From a virus: DNA of 20,739 bases. Under the pieces are notes generated by a model that saw only the letters and a program-made list of their open reading frames with translations, made no database searches and was not told the DNA's origin. Location: IMG/VR virus record IMGVR_UViG_3300050014_001138, positions 1 to 20,739 of that record; one strand, given 5' to 3'. The translations under genes were made by a program, and so were the position numbers. This document shows, one piece after another, positions 1 to 6,380 of the stretch. How positions within the stretch are numbered: position 1 is the stretch's first letter; every line of letters begins with the position of its first letter.

Positions 1-975
1 CCAGCAATACCTGTTGAAGAAATAATTCAAAATGAAGTTAATCGAAGATTAGAGGAAGCTTTAAAAGAGAAAGAAGGCGTTGAACCGCCAGAACTGGAAC
101 CAATTAAGGAACAGGAGCCAGAACCTATTAAGGATGAGTCTGAACCAGAGATTATTCCAGAACCTAGAAAGGAAATCATTATTGAGGATTTATTACCATC
201 TCGAGAAGATCAATTAACGGGTTTAAAAAATGCCATTGTAAATAACATCCAACAGAAGGCCTCTCCTAATGAAGAAAATCCCCTTATTGGCGAAGGTGGT
301 GTTCAAATTGTAAGACCCCCGGTTGTTATTAATATTGGGCCGGAAAATCAGGAAGAAGCAAATGCTGAATACGCAAAAAGTCTTGATCCTGAAGTTCGAA
401 TTGGTGAAGGCGGGATACAGGTTTTAAAAGATGCCCATTCTTATGATGCAAAAGGTAACCCATTAGAAGTTGTTGAAGTAATCAGGGAAAGACCAAAACC
501 AGCAGAACCTACCGATGAGGAGTTGGAAGAAGAAGCTAAACAATATGAAGATCAATTAGATGAAGAAGCAAGCCAATATATGGATATACATGATGCTTCT
601 GTAAATTTAAATGATGCTCTTAAAAATGGTCAAATTAGTCTTCTTCCAATAATGGAGGATCTTCAGAAAAAATACGAAAGTAATAATATACCCATTGAAG
701 ATAAAAAAGCTTTGATTAATGCATTGGAAGCTATTAAACAACCTGCTACAACAATTTATACAAATCCTCCAGCTGATGCAATTCCAGATGAGGTAGCAAA
801 AGAAACCATCATTCCTAATGCAAATATTATTTCTTTGGAAAACATCAAGCCGGTCAATAAAGTTCAGGGGTGGCATTTTATGAAGGAATATGTTGATGAA
901 GCTGGCAATATCTTTGAAAAAGGAAAATATGTAGGAAATGTAAAAAATGACCCTCAGAGATTAAAAAAAGCTTAG
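1..975 (+). CDS. Acidic Pro/Glu-rich phage protein, 3' part (zero frame)
   Basis: The frame is open from the first base to a TAG at 973-975, so the start lies left of the window and 324 residues are visible. The protein is highly charged, with Glu/Pro-rich stretches in the first 60 residues (repeated PEP, EPE, KDE patterns) that read as disordered or extended. A short motif occurs twice, IGEGGVQIV near residue 96 and IGEGGIQVL near residue 135, which suggests a small internal duplication. The last third is Asp/Glu-rich and probably helical. I do not recognise the family. Its position beside genes that look like virion components suggests a structural or assembly role, but that is inference. 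The zero-frame stop directly follows a seven-A run that looks like a -1 slip site, so this may be only the short form of a longer protein. The plus-strand direction matches the following three genes. Confidence 0.85.
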   Translation, partial: PAIPVEEIIQNEVNRRLEEALKEKEGVEPPELEPIKEQEPEPIKDESEPEIIPEPRKEIIIEDLLPSREDQLTGLKNAIVNNIQQKASPNEENPLIGEGGVQIVRPPVVINIGPENQEEANAEYAKSLDPEVRIGEGGIQVLKDAHSYDAKGNPLEVVEVIRERPKPAEPTDEELEEEAKQYEDQLDEEASQYMDIHDASVNLNDALKNGQISLLPIMEDLQKKYESNNIPIEDKKALINALEAIKQPATTIYTNPPADAIPDEVAKETIIPNANIISLENIKPVNKVQGWHFMKEYVDEAGNIFEKGKYVGNVKNDPQRLKKA

Positions 976-1012
976 GAGCGAGCACTGAAGGGGATGAAAT
1001 CGTACCCGCTCC
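963..1012 (+). other. Putative programmed -1 ribosomal frameshift signal
   Basis: Codons here read TTA AAA AAA GCT TAG. The heptamer A AAA AAA (963-969) sits in the correct X XXY YYZ phase for -1 slippage, and both tRNAs would re-pair perfectly after slipping. After a 5-nt spacer (GCTTA, 970-974) comes a perfect 6-bp stem, GGAGCG (975-980) with CGCTCC (1007-1012), enclosing a 26-nt loop. That spacing is typical of a stimulatory stem or pseudoknot. The -1 frame is then open for 100 more codons without any ATG, GTG or TTG. The main alternative is a missing A in the homopolymer, through mutation or sequencing error, because one extra A would join the frames directly. Confidence 0.6.
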
Positions 1013-1271
1013 GCAAATTGAACCAGAAAATCCCGTTGAAGAATTAAATAAGCCCTCTCCCGGTAAAGAACTTATCGATAGGATAAAGAGGGAAGATTCT
1101 CTTAAGAGGGAAGCTGAGAAAGCTGAAAAGCTTGAAGATTATGCTTCGGTAATTATAGATGGAGTTGAAGTTATAGATGCAAAGGCAGTTCCAAAGAAGC
1201 ATGAACCTGCAAAAATAAATAAATTTGGGATACCCGAGCCAAAGGAAAGATTAAGCTGGGATAAAATTTAG
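969..1271 (+). CDS. Frameshift extension of the acidic protein (-1 frame)
   Basis: This frame is open from just after a TGA at 948-950 to a TAG at 1269-1271. It contains no ATG, GTG or TTG, so it can hardly be translated on its own. Read from the slip site it adds 100 residues, starting SLGASTEGDEIVP and ending ERLSWDKI. The composition matches the upstream gene: Pro/Glu-rich at first (PAPQIEPENP), then a Lys/Glu-rich helical stretch (RIKREDSLKREAEKAEK), then a short ordered-looking tail. Codon use looks like real coding sequence, in contrast to the two other plus frames, which carry early stops. The joined product would have at least 423 residues in the window. It either encodes the long form of a frameshifted virion protein or is the displaced 3' end of a gene broken by a one-base deletion. 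No function is recognised. Confidence 0.65.
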   Translation, partial: SLGASTEGDEIVPAPQIEPENPVEELNKPSPGKELIDRIKREDSLKREAEKAEKLEDYASVIIDGVEVIDAKAVPKKHEPAKINKFGIPEPKERLSWDKI

Positions 1272-1335
1272 TTCCCAATCAGAAGGACCAAATCTTCACG
1301 ATACAAACGTGTAGGGACACGCCTACTCACTTATT

Positions 1336-1374
1336 TCCCTTTTGACATATTAATCTATGTCTAAAGGGATTTTT
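1336..1374 (+). terminator. Rho-independent terminator
   Basis: A 13-bp stem with one mismatch (TCCCTTTTGACAT at 1336-1348 against ATGTCTAAAGGGA at 1357-1369) has an 8-nt loop and is followed by a T run at 1370-1374. It lies 64 nt after the frameshift-extension stop and separates the left gene from the structural genes that follow. Confidence 0.8.
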
Positions 1375-1423
1375 AGTGTACGCATGAAATATGGTATCTA
1401 TGAAAACATATTCCCCATAAATT

Positions 1424-1457
1424 AATCTCGAATAAATAAATAAAATAAAAGACTTAG
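1424..1457 (+). promoter_or_regulatory. A-rich leader before the structural gene at 1458
   Basis: The 34 bases before the ATG are almost entirely A and T, with AATAAATAAATAAAATAAAAG just before the start region and no clear Shine-Dalgarno sequence. Closely similar leaders (GAATAAATAA...) precede the tail tube start at 14763 and the sheath start at 17536 on the other strand, so this looks like a shared expression signal for virion genes. It may be a T4-late-like TATAAATA promoter element, an A-rich translation enhancer as used in Bacteroidota, or both; the sequence alone does not separate these. Confidence 0.35.
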
Positions 1458-3062
1458 ATGGCCAACAATGTAGATCTATTCAATAATCCTAGCAATGATT
1501 ACGTATATCCAGCTCTATCTCCTTGTGCTGGTAGCGGAGATGATATGACACTTGAGTTTTTACCCAATGATCAAATTGGAATAATTCAGGGAAGCAACAT
1601 ATTAGAAAGCTTGTCTTTTGCAAGTTTAAAAATTCCTGTAACTGCATTTAACTCATTTAATCAAACAATCCAGCCAGGAGAAGTTATTTTTGTTCCCGGA
1701 TTAACTAAGGGTCTTACCACGAGAGTATTAGGATTTTTATTTCCGTATTTTACAACAACTGATGAATCTAAAGATCCCTACTTTATGAAAGTGGATCTTT
1801 CAATAAATTTTTACAAGAACTTTCAATATTTTAATTTAAATATTTCTGCTACAGCTGATGTTTCTAATAACGTTAGTATTGATACGGCATTGACCATTGC
1901 TTTAACAAATGCTCAGTCTAAAGTTATTGCTTCTTACGATCCTAGTGTTCTCACATTTTCAGCAACTCAGGATGGATATAATTTTGATATTACTCATTTG
2001 CATTTAACCCTTATTGATACTTTTACTAATATAAATTCGCCATTCCCTTATATTGGGGTTACTCAGGATTTTTACTTAGATGCATCTATAAACGTTCCCT
2101 ATGCTAAATACCCAAATTCAGCTATTCAGGGGGTTATAATGAAATTGGATTATCCCCCAACAAATTATGCACCACCTGTAAATAGTGGCGTAGGTAATTC
2201 CAACCAATTAAATTATCCTTATAGTGCTAATTATATAAATGGAGTAAATCAAGGTCCTTACAAAACGGTTTACGATGATTGGGTTTATATTAATCATCTT
2301 ATTGATCCAGTTACGATTTATAGTCCTATTGGAATTGCTAATTTCATCAATACTATTGTTTTTGATTCTTCAATGTCTTGGAATTTTGTTGGACCAATGC
2401 TCGCACCCGATGTATCTAGTTTAGTTATAGATGGTTCTATTATTGGCAGCGTAAAAATAAAAGATTGTTCTATTACTGATTCAAGCATCTCTCATTGCCA
2501 AATTTATAAAACTGACATTAAAGATATTTTAACTTCCATAACTATTCAGGATTCTTCAATTGAAAATTCCAATATTAATATGGTGGTTGTATCCCCTTCT
2601 CTTAGAATCAATATTCAGAATTCTTTAATCAATGATACTTCAATCATAAACTGCACGATTAGCGATACTTCAATTTACAAGTCATTTATTTATGATGCAT
2701 CCTTGATAAATTGTACTCTTACTAACTGTACTTTTGATACAGTTGATGAAGAAAATTGCACATTTGTTACAATAAATCAAAGTGCTGATGTTTCGACATT
2801 TTTTACAGATTCGTCAACTTTCTATACCAAGTCAGTAAAATCAGTTGCTGTAGGTATGGGAGGTCCTTCTTCTGATACTGTCATGAGTGCAGGAGATTAT
2901 TTAACTTGGGTTCAGGATAATAATCTTTGGTTTAAAGTTGGTGAATTTTATGTTTGGACAACTGCTCCTGATTATACGGATACAAAGAACCTTATTAATG
3001 GATTCTATGTTTTCAATCCCCATAATTTTGCAGTTAAGCTTGAATACATTTTGTTTATCTAA
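1458..3062 (+). CDS. Putative virion structural protein with pentapeptide-like beta-helix
   Basis: This 534-residue protein has no signal peptide or membrane segment. The first ~300 residues are rich in Asn, Ser, Tyr and beta-branched residues, which suits a beta-sandwich virion protein. Residues ~319-440 form a run of short repeats of the type S-x-I-x-x-S/C-x-I (IDGSIIG, KDCSITDSS, INCTISDTS, LINCTLTNCTF), with regularly placed Ser, Cys and Ile. This is the pattern of a right-handed beta-helix related to pentapeptide repeats. A compact aromatic-rich C-terminal domain follows, with several Trp and Phe. Such helices are common in fibre, spike and head-decoration proteins of phages, so a fibre or capsid-surface role is likely but not shown. 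The stop overlaps the next ATG (TAATG at 3060-3064), implying translational coupling. The start follows an A-rich leader and the upstream terminator. Confidence 0.7.
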   Translation: MANNVDLFNNPSNDYVYPALSPCAGSGDDMTLEFLPNDQIGIIQGSNILESLSFASLKIPVTAFNSFNQTIQPGEVIFVPGLTKGLTTRVLGFLFPYFTTTDESKDPYFMKVDLSINFYKNFQYFNLNISATADVSNNVSIDTALTIALTNAQSKVIASYDPSVLTFSATQDGYNFDITHLHLTLIDTFTNINSPFPYIGVTQDFYLDASINVPYAKYPNSAIQGVIMKLDYPPTNYAPPVNSGVGNSNQLNYPYSANYINGVNQGPYKTVYDDWVYINHLIDPVTIYSPIGIANFINTIVFDSSMSWNFVGPMLAPDVSSLVIDGSIIGSVKIKDCSITDSSISHCQIYKTDIKDILTSITIQDSSIENSNINMVVVSPSLRINIQNSLINDTSIINCTISDTSIYKSFIYDASLINCTLTNCTFDTVDEENCTFVTINQSADVSTFFTDSSTFYTKSVKSVAVGMGGPSSDTVMSAGDYLTWVQDNNLWFKVGEFYVWTTAPDYTDTKNLINGFYVFNPHNFAVKLEYILFI

Positions 3063-3532
3063 TGAGAGCTTTAAAAGTATATGAAGCCATTGATTTTACT
3101 AGAGAGGGCGATCCCCTTGACAGATTGAATATCGGAAGAAAATCTCGATCCCCTCTGTTAAGAGCTCTTAAGTTTATGAATACTGGGAAAATGCAGGAAC
3201 AATTGGATGGAGAAGCTACCAATGATTGGTTAAAGGGAAATCCATCTTTATGTAAAGCTCTTAATTATGATCCCAATAATCCGAAAGAGGTATTTGAATG
3301 GACAAATATATGGACTATAGAAACGGATTCTTATTGTGAAGAATATGCACCAGATGATGTGGATTATGAAGTTTTAGATAATGAATTCATTCCTACCGGT
3401 AAATATTGGGGGGTATCTAAGCCTGGAGAATATGATATTCGAGAAGGTGTTATCAAGGGAACTAACATTAAAGTAATAAAATATACAGGTAGTGGAACCT
3501 CCGGATATGCAATGAGGAAAGAATGGTTATAA
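3062..3532 (+). CDS. Unknown protein with IDFxRxGDPLxxxxIG motif
   Basis: This 156-residue protein starts at the ATG that shares its A with the stop of the preceding gene, so it is probably translated by coupling. Residues 10-25 read IDFTREGDPLDRLNIG, and the gene at 3545 carries a close match at its residues 220-235. The rest is mixed alpha/beta with many acidic and aromatic residues (EWTNIWTIETDSY, KYWGVSKPGEYDI) and a Gly/Ser/Thr-rich stretch near the C terminus (YTGSGTSGYA). There is no membrane segment or signal peptide. I do not recognise the family. Its place between two putative virion genes, with 1-nt overlap and 12-nt spacing, suggests that it serves in the same assembly. Confidence 0.7.
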   Translation: MRALKVYEAIDFTREGDPLDRLNIGRKSRSPLLRALKFMNTGKMQEQLDGEATNDWLKGNPSLCKALNYDPNNPKEVFEWTNIWTIETDSYCEEYAPDDVDYEVLDNEFIPTGKYWGVSKPGEYDIREGVIKGTNIKVIKYTGSGTSGYAMRKEWL

Positions 3533-3544
3533 AATAAATACTGT

Positions 3545-4468
3545 ATGAACGCAGAACAAATTATAGTTGATCACAAGGAATTTTATTTCAATGCGGATAC
3601 TTTAGAGGATCCAAAAGTTATAAGAGTATTTCTATTCGAAGATCCCCAGCTAGAACATGTAGCTAAGAATCCGGAAGGAAAAACTAGAATGGTTGACAAA
3701 GAGCAGATTCACGAAAACCTTAATGAATGGGGTGGCGGTGGAGCTGGATATGCAGTTTGGGGTGGTGGTTCGGGAAGACAGTTTGGTAACCCATCATCTG
3801 GCGGTAGATTTACTGGTAGAGGATTTGGATTTGGCCAATCATCGAATAACAATGGGGGATCGAATTTAATGTATACCTACAGCATTGAACCTCTTAATCA
3901 AACTCTTCAGACAAAACCTACAATGCAGGAAGAAGGAGAATATATTCATGTTGGAACAGAAATTAGAGGAAAAGTATTAGGAAAAGATAGATGGGTTGAA
4001 GCACAGGTTCTATCTATTGAAGAAGACTCAGATAACAATACATCATCTTACACGGTTTTAGATCCCGATACAGCTCAGTCTATTAAGATAGATCCAACTT
4101 CAGCGGAGGTCCTTAAGAAAGAGCTATCTCCAGAGATGATCGTACGTGACGTTGTTGGAGAAAATTATTATCCTAGAATCGGAGAATTTTTAAATGAAAA
4201 AATAGATTTTGAAAGAACCGGGGATCCTTTAAAAGCAATGAAAATTGGTAAAGAATATTTCAAACTCTCCGAAGATGAAATCTTCGATGTTGTAGATCAA
4301 TATTTTGAAGAAGCAGAACAATTTGTATTTGCCACCTACCCCGATATGAAATACACACATAAACAATATGATGAAGCTTTTAATCAATACATCAAGGAAA
4401 AAGAACCTCGTTTAAAATACGACAAGAGAAATTTTTATAAAATATACTGCAAATATGGACCACAATAA
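3545..4468 (+). CDS. Unknown protein with Gly-rich linker and SH3-like segment
   Basis: This 307-residue protein seems modular. Residues 1-60 are mixed and acidic. Residues ~62-107 are a Gly-rich low-complexity linker with Trp, Phe and Arg (WGGGGAGYAVWGGGSGR, GRFTGRGFGFG). Residues ~137-190 look like a small beta-barrel of SH3 or Tudor type (EIRGKVLGKDRWVEAQVLSI...YTVLD); this is a shape-based inference only. Residues 220-235 hold the IDFERTGDPLKAMKIG motif shared with the upstream gene. The C-terminal 70 residues are helical and rich in Tyr and charged residues. The ATG lies 12 nt after the preceding stop and is preceded by TATAAAATAAATA. It is the last gene of the left plus-strand cluster and ends at a bidirectional terminator. 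The family is not recognised; a virion or virion-assembly role is inferred from context. Confidence 0.7.
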   Translation: MNAEQIIVDHKEFYFNADTLEDPKVIRVFLFEDPQLEHVAKNPEGKTRMVDKEQIHENLNEWGGGGAGYAVWGGGSGRQFGNPSSGGRFTGRGFGFGQSSNNNGGSNLMYTYSIEPLNQTLQTKPTMQEEGEYIHVGTEIRGKVLGKDRWVEAQVLSIEEDSDNNTSSYTVLDPDTAQSIKIDPTSAEVLKKELSPEMIVRDVVGENYYPRIGEFLNEKIDFERTGDPLKAMKIGKEYFKLSEDEIFDVVDQYFEEAEQFVFATYPDMKYTHKQYDEAFNQYIKEKEPRLKYDKRNFYKIYCKYGPQ

Positions 4469-4495
4469 AAAAGGAGCTTATGCTCCTTCTTTTTT
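4465..4495. terminator. Bidirectional terminator between convergent genes
   Basis: A perfect 7-bp stem, AAGGAGC (4471-4477) and GCTCCTT (4482-4488), has a TTAT loop, an A run on its left and CTTTTTT on its right, so it can terminate transcription from both strands. The stop codon of the minus-strand glycosyltransferase gene lies inside the loop, so the right arm also encodes that protein's last residues. Confidence 0.85.
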
Positions 4496-5311
4496 GTCCT
4501 TTAACCAAGGTACCTCAAATTTGTGTATCTTAGTTTCTAATTTCCTTACATATACGTGATTTTCCGGAACGTTGAATAGCATAATAGCATCATCTCCTTC
4601 TTTCCATGTTTCCCATCTTTTTACAGCTTCGTCTATTAATTCCTTTTTGAAATGATTTTTTGCACTCCAGTTGACAAGTTTCTTACGAATATCTCGTCTA
4701 ATCCAAGCTGCATGACCCATTCGGATTTCTTCATCTTCAAAGACATAAGTTCCCACATTAAGCGGATTTAGGATTCTTCTTGTTGGATCTGTTGGTCCAG
4801 GAGCAGAACTTTCATAGGTATAGTTAAAGAAAGTTGAGTGAATGAAGGGAACAAAAGGACGAAATGGATATACTAAATAATGATCAAAATCCCTATAATA
4901 ATTTACATAGGAACAATAAGTAATGGGCCAACCCATTTCATCAATTTTATTTTTAGCATATCTAAACTGATCCTTATCATAAAATTCATCAGCATCAATA
5001 TTTAAAATATGAGAATATCCTTTAGCTCTCATAAGATTAATTCCCATGTTTCTTTTTTCACATTCCTGATTTCTGGAATAAGCACCAAAGTCTGGTTTAA
5101 ATTCGATCAATTCGTCTACAAGACCTAAACTTTTTAGTCTTTCCAATTCTGCCATATCTTTTCTATCCATTGGATTTTTCCAATATGATTTCTTTTGATA
5201 TATTGCAGCTACCCAGTCAATTTGATCTCGTATTTCTAAAATTAGATCATGTAAGAGTTCTGAGGAGTCAAACGCGTTTATCGTAATGCCGAGCTTTTTA
5301 ATGTGAGCCAT
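4478..5311 (-). CDS. Glycosyltransferase, family-2-like (GT-A fold)
   Basis: This 277-residue protein resembles glycan-modifying family-2-like transferases. It starts with a beta strand (KKLGITINAFDSS). It has the pattern R-N-Q-E-C-E-K-R-N at residues 80-88, and a hydrophobic strand ending in the metal- and nucleotide-sugar-binding D-A-D-E-F motif (D106, D108). These are the usual order for this fold (aR...kRN..l..a...G..~il.~DaDEf). The second half is aromatic-rich with a HAAW segment that probably binds the acceptor. Substrate is unknown. In phages such enzymes may glycosylate virion proteins or DNA, or change host surface sugars. Its ATG lies inside the last 14 nt of the upstream GIY-YIG gene, so translation is probably coupled to it. 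Transcription ends at the terminator overlapping its last codons. Confidence 0.75.
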   Translation of the reverse strand: MAHIKKLGITINAFDSSELLHDLILEIRDQIDWVAAIYQKKSYWKNPMDRKDMAELERLKSLGLVDELIEFKPDFGAYSRNQECEKRNMGINLMRAKGYSHILNIDADEFYDKDQFRYAKNKIDEMGWPITYCSYVNYYRDFDHYLVYPFRPFVPFIHSTFFNYTYESSAPGPTDPTRRILNPLNVGTYVFEDEEIRMGHAAWIRRDIRKKLVNWSAKNHFKKELIDEAVKRWETWKEGDDAIMLFNVPENHVYVRKLETKIHKFEVPWLKDKKEGA

Positions 5312-5996
5312 CTTTCTTTAGTTTTGGTTTTTTTAAATTGTTTTTTCTTTCTTCCGAAAATTTTATACCCCAATTTGGATGATTTTCACCACTTAATTTT
5401 TCACTTATTAAATTAATGGATTCTTGGGTATGATGTTTTCCCTTTATCCAGGGTATTTTATCTTTATGTGAATCGCTTTGTTTTTTAATAAAAATTTCAT
5501 ATCGTTTGACCCCTTCTTCTAATCCATATATTTCAATTAGTTCTTTTTTAAATCCCTTTCCCTTTCTAGAAGTAGTTGTGCCCAATTTAGCAAGTCTTTG
5601 ATTTTCTTTCATCCGATTTGCTTGCTCTATTCCATATAATTCTTCATATGTTTTCCCTTTTTGCCATTCTCTCTGTTTCTTTTTTGTATCTTCAGATTGT
5701 TCAGCGCCAGAAAAACCTATGCCCCCTTTTGGACATAAATTATATCCATTGGGGCAAAGAGTTTGAAATTTTTCTATATACTCAGCTTCTTTATGTAAGG
5801 CATCTTCTCGATCTTTACATTCCTCCAATATTTCTCTTTTAAAATTTTTCTTTCCTTCTTTTTTTACAGATTTGAGAAAATATCTGCCGCTTCCAATATA
5901 ATTATCCTCAATGTTATCAGTGGCATGCGAACCGACATATTGTTTTCCAGAGATTAAATTTGTAGTAATATAGACGTAATTAAATTCCCTAGCCAT
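5298..5996 (-). CDS. GIY-YIG homing endonuclease with NUMOD-type tail
   Basis: The 232-residue protein begins with a GIY-YIG nuclease domain: YVYITT at residues 7-12, YVGSH at 20-24 and YIGSG at 33-37, then an acidic residue within EAEYIEKF (69-77) fitting the catalytic Glu, and GYNLCPKGG (85-92), a motif typical of Seg-like phage enzymes. The rest looks like DNA-binding modules. Two copies of a Y-G-x-E-x-x-x-x-R helix occur at ~121 and ~157, and a NUMOD3-like SGENHPNWG at 202-210. Such enzymes cut DNA lacking the gene and so spread between related phages. It stands free between the small membrane-protein gene and the glycosyltransferase gene and overlaps the latter by 14 nt. A TATAAATA-containing element lies 18 nt upstream of the ATG, suggesting its own late promoter. 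Confidence 0.9.
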   Translation of the reverse strand: MAREFNYVYITTNLISGKQYVGSHATDNIEDNYIGSGRYFLKSVKKEGKKNFKREILEECKDREDALHKEAEYIEKFQTLCPNGYNLCPKGGIGFSGAEQSEDTKKKQREWQKGKTYEELYGIEQANRMKENQRLAKLGTTTSRKGKGFKKELIEIYGLEEGVKRYEIFIKKQSDSHKDKIPWIKGKHHTQESINLISEKLSGENHPNWGIKFSEERKNNLKKPKLKKDGSH

Positions 5997-6014
5997 GACT
6001 ATTAATGGGTATTT

Positions 6015-6029
6015 TTTATTTATATATCC
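6015..6029 (-). promoter_or_regulatory. Late-promoter-like element GGATATATAAATAAA
   Basis: On the minus strand this reads GGATATATAAATAAA and contains TATAAATA, the consensus of T4 late promoters. It ends 18 nt before the ATG of the GIY-YIG gene. Near-identical elements lie upstream of the tape measure (12366-12380) and sheath (17612-17626) genes. Assignment as a promoter rests on this repetition and on the T4 analogy. Confidence 0.45.
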
Positions 6030-6061
6030 GTTAAGAATTCATGGTTAATGCCAGTTCTACA

Positions 6062-6098
6062 ACAAAAAAGCTCCGAGTTTTAATACTCGAAGCTTTTT
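6062..6098 (-). terminator. Rho-independent terminator after the 84-aa gene
   Basis: A long inverted repeat, AAAAAGCT-C-CGAGT (6065-6078) and ACTCG-A-AGCTTTTT (6085-6098), has one mismatch and a 6-nt loop. On the minus strand it follows the TAA of the small membrane-protein gene and ends in a T run, so it ends the thyA transcript before the GIY-YIG gene. Confidence 0.8.
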
Positions 6099-6351
6099 AA
6101 TAATTTTTATGTTCTTTATTTTGATCTTTACCTTTTAATAATTCCAACCATAGTTTATCAATTCTTCTTTTTCTTTCTTCAGATTCTTTATGCATCTTTC
6201 TAATATCTTTTACAGCTTTGATTGCAAGAATAAGTCCTAAAACTATGGCTATCATAATGAAAACCGATAAAGCACCACCAATTGTTTTATCTGTTATTCC
6301 AACATAAAAATTAAGGATTTCGTCTCTGATATATCTGAATATAATACCCAT
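6097..6351 (-). CDS. Small one-helix membrane protein
   Basis: This 84-residue protein has one clear transmembrane helix at about residues 26-46 (GALSVFIMIAIVLGLILAIKA). It is followed by a Lys/Arg/Glu-rich, probably coiled cytoplasmic tail (DIRKMHKESEERKRRIDKLW). The short N-terminal part (MGIIFRYIRDEILNFYVGI) is amphipathic. The positive charge after the helix suggests an N-out, C-in topology. The size and layout would also fit a lysis-accessory or spanin-like protein, but there is no lipobox, no partner gene and no endolysin nearby, so I give no function. It lies 14 nt downstream of thyA in the same direction and ends at a strong terminator, so the two probably form a small operon. Confidence 0.65.
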   Translation of the reverse strand: MGIIFRYIRDEILNFYVGITDKTIGGALSVFIMIAIVLGLILAIKAVKDIRKMHKESEERKRRIDKLWLELLKGKDQNKEHKNY

Positions 6352-6365
6352 GAGATCTATATATC

Positions 6366-6380
6366 TTACTTTTTATATCC
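6366..6380 (-). promoter_or_regulatory. Possible promoter inside the 3' end of thyA
   Basis: The last codons of thyA on the minus strand read GGATATAAAAAGTAA, which resembles the GGATATATAAA[G/T]AAA elements elsewhere and lies 14 nt before the ATG of the small membrane protein. It may be a real embedded promoter or a chance match from the codons for Gly-Tyr-Lys-Lys-stop. Confidence 0.2.

Noticed and set aside
607-876. Minus-strand frame of 89 codons inside the left gene
   Set aside because: It is a shadow of the acidic plus-strand gene, with Phe/Ile/Cys-rich composition and no start signals.
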